From Plantago ovata (Eukaryota; Streptophyta; Magnoliopsida; Lamiales; Plantaginaceae): DNA of 64,000 nt. The position numbers and the translations under genes are program-made. Of the stretch, positions 34,123-45,078 are shown piece after piece. The stretch is from the NCBI GenBank assembly GCA_028274465.1, contig CM051458.1:18181566-18245565 (forward strand), in the 5' to 3' direction. The notes beneath the pieces are model-generated. The model had not been told where the DNA came from. It searched no databases and saw only the letters and a list, made by a program, of their open reading frames with translations. Numbering within the stretch: position 1 is the first letter of the stretch; every line of letters starts with the position of its first letter.

Positions 34123-35701
34123 TGTTGGTCCCTTTAAACAACAAGAAAAGACTAGAGGGGGGTGAATAGTCTTTTCAAACTTTCGTCGTTTAAAAACTTT
34201 CTCAGCAAGTGCTTATTACTTTTCAGTAATGAGTTTGCTGATACTTAACTTTCTCAGCAAGCGCAAGTTACTTTTCAGTAACTCGTTTTGCTGATACTTA
34301 AAATCAGAGAGCGGAAGTCTTTGATACAATAAGTGCTTTGTCAGTAAGTGATAGTTTCAGCAAGTGAAGTGAGTGACTGTGTACAGATAGATATGCTTTG
34401 CTGAAAACTAAGTACAGTAAGTAAATCACACAAACACTTTCATAGTGGTATCTGAGAGTTGCGTAATCTCTCAACTAATCCACTTCGTCCTTTCTAGGAC
34501 TGAATCCACTAAGATAAGATTGAGGTTCCTTACAACACCTATCTAGAGCGATTCAAACAGAAACCAAAGCACACTTGCTTCGTTTCCAACCTAACTAGAG
34601 AACGAAAAATTGTTCTCCACCAAACTTGGGACTTTTAATCAGCAACACTATGCTCGATTAAGTTCCCCCTGAAATATCACGCCTGAAAGGGTGTATTTCG
34701 GTTAGAGAGGTTTGGGATGAGAAAACTTAATTATAACTTATTCAGTTACAACAAGTAATCTAAGAAACAAAACTTTGAATACTTTGCAGTAAACAAGTTT
34801 GATTGTTTCTGGTGTCAAGACTTGTTCTTGTTCGAAAGAAAGAAAGAACATTTAACTAATTTCTTAGTCGTGTAAATTCTACTTCTTCACAAGTAGCTTT
34901 TTCAAGCTTTAAGTCTTGGAACGGATCAATGGCAGTAAAGAGTGTTTGAAGAGTATGTGAGTTTAAGCACAAGTGAGAGTATGACCACGTTGTTGACACA
35001 CTTCAACTCTTTGCCGGATGACCTCTATTTATAGTGAAATAAGGAGCCGTTTCAATTTCAAATTCTAAGGATTTTGTTCCTCAAAATGTCACTATCTTGC
35101 TTTTGTACTTTCAGCAGCATCCTTATTTTTCTTCTAGTCTTCATGTCCTTCGCGTGCATGCTTTGCATTTAATGCTCATTTGAATAAAATTCAAACAGTA
35201 ACATTGGAGCGCAAATATAAGTACTTTCAGCAAGAGGTCACAAATGTTCATCAGCAAGTGGTCAGTCTCAGTTTCAGCAAGCACAACCTACTCTGTCGTT
35301 TAGATTTTCACTTATGCAATGCTGTTGCTGAAGTTTCCACTTTCTGAGCAACATATGCCTTTGTAGATACCAGTCTTCAGAAATCTTCTATTCTTCAGTC
35401 TTCGAATTCTTCAAGTTTGTGAACGGTTCTAAATGCTTCAATAGTTTGTTTGTGTAAACAAAGTACATCATTAGCAAATGCTTCAATAGGTTGTTTTTCT
35501 TTTCAGAAAACAAGATACATCATAAGCGGTAAAACAGACCTATCTAGCACCTACTCTAAGTCTTCAGCAAACGTTCCTCTTTTACAATGTCCTTAAACCT
35601 TTAAATTCCTATGGAGTTTAAAAGTACTAGTTACTGGACTTTCCTTAATTTAGTATGGTTAATTGCTCATCAAAATTACAAGTTTCCTAACAAAAGGAAC
35701 A
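34123..35701 (-). repeat. copia #1 5' LTR
   Basis: 1579 bp with TGTT...AACA ends. It carries 12 exact copies of TTGCTGA/TCAGCAA, and a direct repeat of about 52 bp with both motif orientations at 34200-34301. The region is otherwise noncoding. The outer end is followed by CGTAG and then a fragment of a Tat-like LTR. Confidence 0.85.
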
Positions 35702-35782
35702 CGTAGGACAATTCATGATCATAGATCTCCATACAAACTTTAAGTACTTCATGCATGATTATTACCCGTTGCTTTGAATGAT
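35702..35782 (+). repeat. E4 5' LTR, upstream fragment
   Basis: Plus-orientation Tat-like LTR piece (matches E6 LTR around 55257-55340: GACAATTCAT...AGATCTCCAT...TTTGAA), ending in ATGAT, the target duplication of E3. The rest of this LTR continues at 48677. Confidence 0.72.
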
Positions 35783-37060
35783 TGATGAACGCGCTGGTGT
35801 CGTGTCCAACGCGAACGAATCAAATAAATTTGTTATTTAGCCAAAGGAAATCCACAACCACAACGAAAACCGTAGTGTAGCAGTAGAATGACCTCAAGTG
35901 TCGTTCTCTTAGGACTATAACTAGCTTTATCAAATCTAAATTAGAATATAAAAACAGCAGACGGATAGCAAAGGTTTTTCTAACAGATAATGGAGATTGG
36001 TGATAGTATGATCCTTCAAAGCATAACGGGTCAATAATCATGCGTAAATTCCTCGGTCTTGCATGGAGATCTTTGATCAATCCAATGTCCTGTTGCAATT
36101 ATTAAGCACTACGAAGATAAAGATACCGACAAGTCAATCACTATTGTCCTATTGTGTTCCGTAATTATTCAACACTACGAAGATATAGATGCGTATAGGT
36201 CGACGAGGGTCCAATTGTGCATAATAATTAATACAACATACGAGAATTTAGGCTTAGCCTGATCAACGAAATAAAGCAATAACACGGAGTATAATGCGCG
36301 ATATAGCCATTAGCATGATTATCTTCCCTTCGCTAAGAATTCACATACTACCACCAATGATAAGTTTAGCTACTCATAATAGGCATGCAATCAACAGAAA
36401 TCATAGAAGAAAACATGTTGAAAGATATAATAAAATAAGTAGAATAAACTGTAAGATACAATGTTACCGAAGGTTGTTAATCTCCGAAGAATTGCGATCC
36501 TACAAGCTCCAAACTGCTATGAAAAAGTGTCTCCTAAGTTACGGACCCCCAGAACAGGCTCTGGGAAGTCCCTCCCTAAAACTACAGAGAAAGGTAAGAG
36601 AGAAGGCTTGGAAAAGTATAAATTTCAGAGAAAAACTGAGCAAATATATATAGGCTTCGAATAAGTGTGGGGCGATTCGCCCCACATCTGGGGCGGTTCG
36701 CCCCGGTGAAAATCTCGCGGAATTCCTCGTTTTCGACGCATTTTTGGATTTCTTCCCCTTTTCGGACTCGGTTTCTGACTTCTAGTGGCCTTCTAACCTC
36801 CAGATTCGACCCCTAGTCTCCAAATCCTATCCAGAAACCTTCAGATACTCCAAATAGGCTTCTGGAACACCAATTCCTTGTCAACTTCAATATAATTGCC
36901 CGGAAATCCTCGATTTTCAACCAAAACCTGTAAAATAAAATCTAAAGGGAAACGTGACACTATTCTACTAAAATGCACTAAAATATAGCTAAATTAACAT
37001 AGAGGATAGCTAAAATAGGTGAAAAAGACTCAAATGAAAGTGTAAAATACACATTCATCA
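35783..37060 (-). repeat. E3 3' LTR
   Basis: 1278 bp from TGATGAACGC to ACATTCATCA, with palindromes at 36665-36705 beside TATATATAG. Confidence 0.9.
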
Positions 37061-38578
37061 AACTCCCCAAACCGAACATTTGCTTGTCCTCAAGCAACTA
37101 AGCTAGACTCTAATGCAAAAAACAATGCAAGACACAAAATGGAGTCTCATGCCAAATAAAATGAACTAATCTACTGAATCTACCAAAAACATATGAACAA
37201 GAACCATATAAATCAAAGCATGAATATAGGTTGAAGAATACCTCGATTGACTTATACACATCCACATAAGCACTGATGTCAAGACAAGATAGTCTCTCGT
37301 AACATTCTCTACCTGGACCTAGTCAGTGACGACGTAATGAAGCATGCTAAGATACGAATGGTTGTCCCGTGCCTATGAAACTGAGGACTTACTGTTGTTC
37401 CACCATGTTAAGACTTTCCCTCAAAGAGGTCGAACCAGTACTGGCTCTCATCAAACGAAGGAGGGTTCCGTATAAAAGATAACACTCCCCTATTCTACCC
37501 ATCTCTCAAGTAAAGTCTTAAGTTATTCACCACTCAAGATCAAAAGACAAAAAATAGAAAATCACAACACGATTACGAACATTACAAGAATTGAAAATGA
37601 GACACAACACTTTGCTAAACTGCTATTTGGCTTTCTTTTTTTTTGGACCCTTCTTTGCTTTTTTTGGGGTCTTTTCTTTTTTTCCTTTCTTTTTTTATTT
37701 CCAGTTTCTTTTTCTTTCTTTTTTTTCATTTTTCCTGGAATTTTTTCTTTCTTTCTTTTTTTTCGATTTTTTTCGTAGCCAGCAGTAGCATAACAAAAAG
37801 AGAAATAAAATGACTCACACGACTTCCCCAAACCTATTCGAAAGAATAGGTTGGAGTACAAAATTTACGGAAAAGGAAAAATAAACTCACGATACGGAAA
37901 TGAAAAACGAAAACAAGTCTAATGATGGTGTAACCCCCTCCCCAAACCTATTCGGAAGAATAGGTTATAAACAAAGGATCACACAACCTCACACTACCTC
38001 CTTCCTAGGCATTTAGCAATCTCAAAGCATGGTGAAGACTTGTTGCCTCTTAGGTACATAATTACTCGGGAAAACAACCATAAGACCCTAACATGCATCA
38101 TCCTATTATAAAGGCTTCGTGAACCGCAGTAGAGAAAACACCACTAAGTGATGTCGAGACTACCAAGCTTAACTTAGTGCAATACATAAATGTGACAAGC
38201 CAAGCGAGAAAAACCTCAAACAAATTCATAAAGATGAAGCATACGATTAATGGCATAGTTAGTTGATCTACCCAATAAAAAAGTTCAAAAAATTCGGCAA
38301 TAAACTCCATATAAAACATGCAAGACTATCCTAGGATGAATGTAGTGAATGCAACCTAAAAAACTAAGAAAGCAGTAAACGTGCAAATGCAAATGCAAAC
38401 AAAGAACAAGATACTAATCAACACAAAGCCAAACAATACTTAACATCACGGTTCACATCCCATCCCCCTTACGATTCTTAAGCTAGCCCCTAGCAAAAGA
38501 GAATGAGTAATAAGAAGTGATACTAGATGTTACCAAACGGTTTGGCCTCGGTTGGCTGAGAGTGGTCATGTGAAAGGA
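37061..38578 (-). other. E3 3' noncoding region with polypurine tract and hairpins
   Basis: Next to the LTR lies the polypurine tract (TTTGGGGAGTT on the element strand) with its TTGCTTG hairpin. Then come an AT-rich stretch, a pyrimidine tract (37620-37785) and two hairpins, 37831-37852 (loop GAAA on the plus strand) and 37945-37966 (loop GGAA), both with AACCTATTC/GAATAGGTT stems. No gene is evident. The module boundary TTTGGCCTCGGTTGGCTGAG lies at 38541-38560. Confidence 0.72.
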
Positions 38579-39882
38579 CTAATCATCGGGATGGTAATCC
38601 CCGTAAAAGTCCCTCCACATGTCGGACATGAGCTCATCGGACTGACGTAGAGCCTCCTGCTGCTGCTGGATGAGCTGTTGCTGCTCCCACCTTTGCTGCC
38701 TATCCTCTCGGCGATGCTCCTCGAATGTCTCCCAATCGCGGTTGTGCTGGGCAATGTGCTTGTCGAGGTCCTGTCGCATGGCCGCGTTGTTGGCGTCAAT
38801 TCTGTCAAAACGACCGTTGAGGTAGGTACGGAATTCAGAGAAGTCAAATACTTTAGACCCCTGTGGTGCTCGAGGCGGTGCATGTGGTGCTCTATGGACA
38901 AACGGGATATCTGGGATAGGGGCTTGGCCAACATCTGCCTCCATAGTGTCCTCATGATCGAAATCACTCGGCTGGAAGGGTGCTCCTAAATCAGCAGTGG
39001 AAGCCGTGGGGTTCTTCAACTTATACCTGTTCAGCTGCACCTCAATGCTTGAGGGTGAAAGGGCAGCGACCTCGCAATCTCCCTCCTCTATGTCATCGAC
39101 CCCATGATATTTGCAGTAGGTTGTGATGAAGCTTGGGAAGATGAAGGGCTTCCTCTTATTTTCCCAGTGGCGCTCGTACTCCTCATACATGATGTGCCCT
39201 ATGTCAATCCGATGTCTGTCTATCAGGCAGTAGAGGAGCTCGGCGTAGTAGGGCTGAATCCACGAGTCATTCTTCCTAGGGATCAAGTTGAAGATGCAGA
39301 ATTTAATCATCACCTTAGCTTCAATGCTAAGGTCGTTCTGACTGATCCGTGTAGGTTCTCCCCGATTTCTGGATATCGGTACTCCCTGTTGCAGATCACG
39401 TCTGTGATATGTCTTCCTATCCCCCTAGAGGCCCTCGAATACAGGTAGGCATGGTCGCTCCCTGTGAACTCCTGATGCCCAAAATGGATGAATGAAGAAA
39501 TGTACTCTGGTGTCCACGGTATTATCAGGCCTCGGACTAGTACACCATTCTTCTCCTCGAGATCTGTGTATCCAGTGTAGAACTCTTGGAGGAGGCTCTT
39601 GTCGTACCCCTTGAACCTGTTGGAACTGTACCATACCCAATTCCTCCTTGACACCAATCGTGATAGTGTCCTATACCCCGCTGTATCAACTACTGACTCT
39701 GGAACATCAATCCTCCTGTCTGGGATGATCGATCTCCCTCCGTCGGCCAACTCCGCTTCTAGCCTTTGACGCACCTCTACCGCAGCTGCGGACAACTCGT
39801 ACATATGGTGAGATGGTTGGGAGCTTGATGCTACTCCCGTCCCCTTTCTGCTCGAGCCGGATCTTCTCGATCTCGGTGACAT
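38579..39882 (-). pseudogene. ORF2 of E3: putative plant transposon protein (PF20167-like), left copy
   Basis: Starts MSPRSRRSGSSRKGTG at 39882, just after a splice acceptor. Core motifs are LLQEFYTGYTDLEEKNGVLV, RGLIIPWTPEYISSFIHFGH, IPRKNDSWIQPYYAELLYCL and IDIGHIMYEEYERHW...FIFPSFITTYCKYHGV, the pattern I know from the plant transposon protein domain found in Tat/Athila/Ogre-type elements and their non-autonomous kin. The C-terminal part has DRIDANNAAMRQDLDKHI and a Gln-rich coiled coil (RQQRWEQQQLIQQQQEALRQ). No signal peptide or membrane segment, so it is not env-like. Function of the family is not known. About one break. Confidence 0.75.
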
Positions 39883-39887
39883 GATCC

Positions 39888-40422
39888 CTACAAACAGCAA
39901 TTAGTATCTTGTACGATGCAAAACAGACCTATGCATATGAAAATATACGAGCGAACAAACGAGCAATATATTCAAAAATCCAACTCCTCAAAAACCCAAG
40001 TCTAGTCTAGCCATTTCATTACGCAACATATCAATGTAACTACTACAATAACATATCACATTATGCTTTTGCTAAACAACAAATGCCTTGAATCACAAGG
40101 TCCAATCCATATCATAATAATCAAAAATCTAACATAAATCCTTAACTCCATCAATCATGCATTCTACCATTACATCCATCATTATCATATCAACAAACAC
40201 ATGTTTAAGCATGGAATGATAGTAAGAGATACATTTCCGTAACAAGATATATCATCTAATAGCAAAAATCTCAAATCAACAAACAAAGCCTAATTGAACA
40301 TGCAATTGATATTGAATAATGAATCTAATCACACAAAACATCAACCCATACATCATACAAGCTTAATTGAAGCATAAATCAAAAAACCCCAAATTTGAAA
40401 ATTAGGGTTCATGTGATAATAC
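39888..40422 (-). other. leader intron before ORF2 of E3, left copy
   Basis: 535 nt between GAG|GTAT and TTTGTAG|GGATC on the element strand, AT-rich, with the exon resuming just before the ORF2 ATG. Confidence 0.62.
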
Positions 40423-40651
40423 CTCAAATCCGGAGTTTGAATGAACTAGGAAGAGATTTGTTTTGATGAACAGAAAGAGCACGTAACGGGCTTCAATTGC
40501 AGCTAAAGAACACACAAATTGATGGAAAGATGAAGAAGTTATGAAGGTTTGAAGGTTTTATGAAAATGGAGGATTTTTTGAGATTAAGTGAAGAAGAAGA
40601 AGTGAAATGAGGGAGAAAGGGGAGAAATCCCGTCTTTTGTTTCTGCAGGCC

Positions 40652-40775
40652 GTGGGGAGATTTGCCCCACGCCTGGGGCGAATCGCCCCGTGCGGGGCGA
40701 ACCGCCCGCACGTCCAGAGAGCGTGCGCGCACTCTGGACGTGGGGGCGATTCGCCCCCCACCTCCTTAGGTGGGG
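40652..40775 (-). promoter_or_regulatory. internal GC palindrome array of E3, left copy
   Basis: Five or six GGGGCGAATCGCCCC-type palindromes around a CGTCCAGAG inverted repeat, in AT-rich surroundings, upstream of a pyrimidine-rich leader (CCCTTTCTCCCTCATTTCACTT). Probable promoter of ORF2 by analogy with the LTR; inference only. Confidence 0.5.
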
Positions 40776-40966
40776 AGACGATCGTTCAGAAATAAAAAGC
40801 GGTTTTAGACCCCTGAAAACTATTTTTCTCAAAAAAATCACTCGAAAAATCGCACTCGAACATAACATAAGCACATACGACACAGAGGTGAACAAATTCA
40901 CAGATGAAAGCAAATTGTTCAAGTATGAATGCATGCAATAAAGCAGTAGAGAAAGCGATAAAAACC

Positions 40967-41641
40967 CCGGGTTGCCTCCCGGATAGCGCCATTGTTTAAA
41001 GTCTCTGACTCGACTCCTGTCTTTGCCTAACTTTCTTCTTGAGGGTACTAGACTTCCCCTTCACTGATCTCCCTCTCATGCCTCGATCCTGTGAATAAGA
41101 ATGAACATAGACATTAAGAACCACTGTAGTTAATAGTGTTAGAATTATCGGGTGGATCAGGTGGATCAGATATGGCCTTGCAACAATGTTGCTTGCCATC
41201 CACTTCAATAGTGCAAGTTCTTTGGGTAGATGTCCATCACGGAGCGTAGCTTAGTCAAGAACGTTCTCCCTAAGAATTAGAATGCACTCTACCCAAGTGT
41301 AGACGCCGACATAACTACCAAAATCGGTGTATACGAAGCTTCACCAATCTTGACCAATACATTCTTCACAACGCCTTCGGGTTTCACAAGGGATCCATCC
41401 GCCAGTTGTACAATAGCCTTATGCACAAATAGTTTCCAATATTACTCTTCTCGAAAACATTCAAGGGGAGCACATTGAGTAGGAATCCCGTGGTCTAGTG
41501 TGGCACGGACATCTGCAAGACCCCAATCCCGATCTTAAAATCGAAACGTTTAGGGGTGACTCTGGATCCTTTGAGGGGTGACTCGGGATCTCTTGCTCTT
41601 CTTCACACTTGTCAATACCAAGGTTATTCTCTTCTTCCTCG
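40967..41641 (-). pseudogene. E3 protease C-terminal fragment and hairpin, cut by gap
   Basis: Holds the CCGGG-AGGCAA-CCCGG hairpin (40967-40982) and the C-terminal protease part (matches 45019-45690). Small length differences become frequent toward the gap. Confidence 0.75.
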
Positions 41642-41741
41642 NNNNNNNNNNNNNNNNNNNNNNNNNNNNNNNNNNNNNNNNNNNNNNNNNNNNNNNNNNN
41701 NNNNNNNNNNNNNNNNNNNNNNNNNNNNNNNNNNNNNNNNN
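41642..41741. other. assembly gap (100 N)
   Basis: 100 N. The sequence right of the gap restarts inside the pyrimidine tract already seen at about 37700. Confidence 0.99.
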
Positions 41742-42620
41742 TCCAGTTTCTTTTTCTTTCTTTTTTTCTTTTCCAGAATTTTTTCTTTCTTTCTTTTTTT
41801 TCGATTTTTTCCTAGCCAGCAGTAGAGCATAACAAAAAGAGAAATACAAAAATGAAGCACACGACTTCCCCAAACCTCTTCGAAAGAATAGGTTGGAGTA
41901 TAAAATTTACGGAAAAGGAAAATAAACTCACGATACGAAATGAAAAAAACGAAAAACAAGTCTAATGATGTGTGTAACCCCTCCCCAAACCTTTTCGGAA
42001 GAATAGGTTATAAACAAAGGATCACACAACCTCACACTACCTCCTCCCGGCATTTAGCAATCTCAAAGCAGGGTGAAGACTTGTTGCCTCTTAGTACATA
42101 ATTACTCGGGGAAAACAACCATAAGACCTAACATGCATCATCCTATTATAAAGGCCTTCGTGAACCGCAGTAGAGAAAACACCACTAAGTGATGTCGAGA
42201 CTACCAAGCTTAACTAAGTGCAATACATAAATGTGACAAGCCAAGCGAGAAAACCTCAAACAAATTCATAGAGATGAAGCATACGATAGTGGCATAGTAG
42301 TTGATCTACCCAATAAAAAAGTTCAAAAAATTCGGCAATAAACTCCATATACAACATGCAAGACTATCTAGGTTGAATGTAGTGAATGCACCCTAAAAAA
42401 ACTAAGAAAGTCGTAAACGTGCAAATGCAAAATGCAAAAAAGACAATTACTAATCAACACAAAGCCAAACAATACTTAACATCACGGTTCAACTTCCCAT
42501 CCCCCTTACGATTCTTAAGCTAGCCCCTAGCAAAAGAGAATGAGTAATAAGAAGTGATACTAGATGTTACCAAACGGTTTGGCCTCGGTTGACTGAGAGT
42601 GGTCATGTGAACGGACTAAA
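41742..42620 (-). other. E3 3' noncoding region, duplicate
   Basis: Repeats 37701-38575, with pyrimidine tract, both hairpins in altered form and the module boundary, and many one-base length differences that fade to the right. No gene. Confidence 0.75.
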
Positions 42621-42624
42621 TCGG

Positions 42625-43916
42625 GATGGTGGTAATCCCGTAAAAGTCCTCTACATGTCGGACATGAGCTCATTGGATCTACTGACGTAGAGCCTCCTGC
42701 TGCTGCTGGATGAGCTTGTTGCGGCTCCACATTTGCTGCTTGCTATCCTCTGGCGATGCTCCTCGAATGTCTCCCAATCGCTGTTGTTGTGGCAATGTGC
42801 CTGTCGAGGTCCTGTCGCATGGCGCGTTGTTGGCGTCAATTCTGTCAAAATGACGTCGAGGTAGGTACGGAATTCAGAGAAGTCAATACTTTAGACCCCT
42901 GTGGTGCTCGGGGCGGTGCATGTGGTGCTCTATGGACAAACGGGAATCTGGGATAGGGGCTGGGCCAACATCTGCTCCATAGTGTCCTCATGATAACAAA
43001 TCACTGGCTGGAAGGGTGCTCCTAATCAGCAGTGGACAGCCGTGGGGTTCTTCAACTTATACCTATCAGCTGCACCTCAATGCTTGAGGGTGAAAGGGCA
43101 GCGACCTCGCAATCTCCCTCCTCTATGTCATCGACCCCATGATATTTGCAGTAGGCTGTGATGAAGCTTGGGAAGATGAAGGGTTCTCTTCTTTCCCAGT
43201 GGCGCTCGTACTCCTCATACATGATGTGCCCTATGTCAATCCGATGTCTGTCTATCAGGCAGTAGAGGAGCTCGGCGTAGTAGGGCTGAATCCACGAGTC
43301 ATTCTTCCTAGGGATCAAGTTGAAGATGCAGAATTTAATCATCACCTTAGCTTCAATGCTAAGGTCGTTCTGACTGATCCGTGTAGGTTCTCCCCTGATT
43401 TCTGGATATCGGTACTCCCTGTTGCAGATCACGTCTATGATATGTCTTCCTATCCCCCTAGAGGCCCTCGAATACAGGTAGGCATGGTCGCTCCCTGTGA
43501 ACTCCTGATGCCCAAAATGGATGAATGAAGAAATGTACTCTAGGTGTCCACGGTATTATCAGGCCTCGAACTAGTACCCCATTCTTCTCCTCGAGATCTG
43601 TGTATCCAGTGTAGAACTCTTGGAGGAGGCTCTTGTCGTACCCCTTGAACCTGTTGGAACTGTACCATACCCAATTCCTCCTTGACACCAATCGTGATAG
43701 TGTCCTATACCCCGCTGTATCAACTACTGACTCTGGAACATCAATCCTCCTGTCTGGGATGATCGATCTCCCTCCGTCGGCCAACTCCGCTTCTAGCCTT
43801 TGACGCACCTCTACCGCAGCTGCGGACAACTCGTACATATGGTGAGATGGTTGGGAGATTGATGCTACTCCCGTCCCCTTTCTGCTCGAGCCGGATCTTC
43901 TCGATCTCGGTGACAT
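42625..43916 (-). pseudogene. ORF2 of E3: putative plant transposon protein (PF20167-like), right copy
   Basis: Same protein as the left copy (MSPRSRRSGSSRKGTG start at 43916, RGLIIPWTP, PRKNDSWIQPYYAELLYCL, IGHIMYEEYERHW). The N-terminal two-thirds are nearly identical to the left copy. The C-terminal third, nearest the gap, is more broken (about four to six breaks in all), which fits poor consensus quality at a contig end. Confidence 0.72.
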
Positions 43917-43921
43917 GATCC

Positions 43922-44456
43922 CTACAAACAGCAATTAGTATCTTGTACGATGCAAAACAGACCTATGCATATGAAAATATACGAGCGAACAAACGAGCAA
44001 TATATTCAAAAATCCAACTCCTCAAAACCCAAAGTCTAGTCTAGCCATTTCATTACGCAACATATCAATGTAACTACTACAATAACATATCACATTATGC
44101 TTTTGCTAAACAACAAATGCCTTGAATCACAAGGTCCAATCCATATCATAATAATCAAAAATCTAACATAAATCCTTAACTCCATCAATCATGCATTCTA
44201 CCATTACATCCATCATTATCATATCAACAAACACATGTTTAAGCATGGAATGATAGTAAGAGATACATTTCGTAACAAGATATATCATCTAATAGCAAAA
44301 ATCTCAAATCAACAAACAAAGCCTAATTGAACATGCAATTGATATTGAATAATGAATCTAATCACACAAAACATCAACCCATACATCATACAAGCTTAAT
44401 TGAAGCATAAATCAAAAAACCCCAAATTTGAAAAATTAGGGTTCATGTGATAATAC
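43922..44456 (-). other. leader intron before ORF2 of E3, right copy
   Basis: 535 nt with the same GAG|GTAT donor and TTTGTAG acceptor. The GC palindrome array of this copy is at 44686-44826. Confidence 0.62.
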
Positions 44457-44685
44457 CTCAAATCCGGAGTTTGAATGAACTAGGAAGAGATTTGTTTGAT
44501 GAACAGAAAGAGCACGTAACGGGCTTCAATTGCAGCTAAAGAACACACAAATTGATGGAAAGATGAAGAAGTTATGAAGCTTTGAAGGTTTTATGAAAAT
44601 GGAGGATTTTTTTGAGTTAAGTGAAGAAGAAGAAGTGAAATGAGGGAGAAAGGGGAGAAATCCCGTCTTTTGTTTCTGCAGGCCG

Positions 44686-44826
44686 TGGGGCGATTTGCCC
44701 CACGCCTGGGGCGAATCACCCCGTGCGGGGCGAACTGCTCCGCACGTCCGGAGCGCGTGCACGCACTCTGGACGTGGGGCGATTCGCCCCTCATGGCGGG
44801 CGATTCGCCCCCCACCTCCTTAGGTG
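44686..44826 (-). promoter_or_regulatory. internal GC palindrome array of E3, right copy
   Basis: Palindromes of GGGGCGATTCGCCCC type. It has one more unit than the left copy, so the array varies in length even between near-identical copies. Confidence 0.5.
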
Positions 44827-45078
44827 GGGAGACGATCGTCGAAATAAAAAGCGGTTTTTAGACCCCGAAAACCATTTTTCTCAAAAAATCACTCGAAAAA
44901 TCGCACTCGAACATAACATAAGCACATACAACACAGAGGTTAACAATTTACAGATGAAAAGCAAATGTTCAAGTATGAATGCATGCAATAAAGCGGTAAA
45001 GAAAGCGATATAAAAACCCCGGGTTGCCTCCCGGATAGCGCCATTGTTTAAAGTCTCTGACTCGACTCCTGTCTTTGC

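Larger units (their letters stand above)
24134..35701 (-). mobile_element. Sirevirus-like Ty1/copia element #1 (5' part)
   Basis: Minus-strand element with 5' LTR (34123-35701), tRNA-Met primer site, gag, protease, integrase and the start of reverse transcriptase. It is interrupted by the chromovirus (24987-30518) and ended at 24134 by the CACTA insertion; the remaining polymerase and the 3' LTR lie beyond the CACTA element, outside this window. A long gag with zinc knuckle and coiled coil, a CLMA-type motif after an acidic stretch, and an LTR of 1.58 kb suggest the Sirevirus (SIRE/Maximus) lineage; this is a family judgement from memory. Coding parts are broken in roughly six places. The base run CGTAG after the LTR may be one half of its target duplication. 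The heptamer TTGCTGA is strikingly frequent throughout. Confidence 0.85.

Noticed and set aside
38579-39882. Envelope-like gene in E3
   Set aside because: No signal peptide or transmembrane segment; motifs fit the plant transposon protein domain instead.
40652-40775. CRISPR-like or satellite array
   Set aside because: The palindromes are irregularly spaced without unique spacers and recur as parts of one retroelement family.
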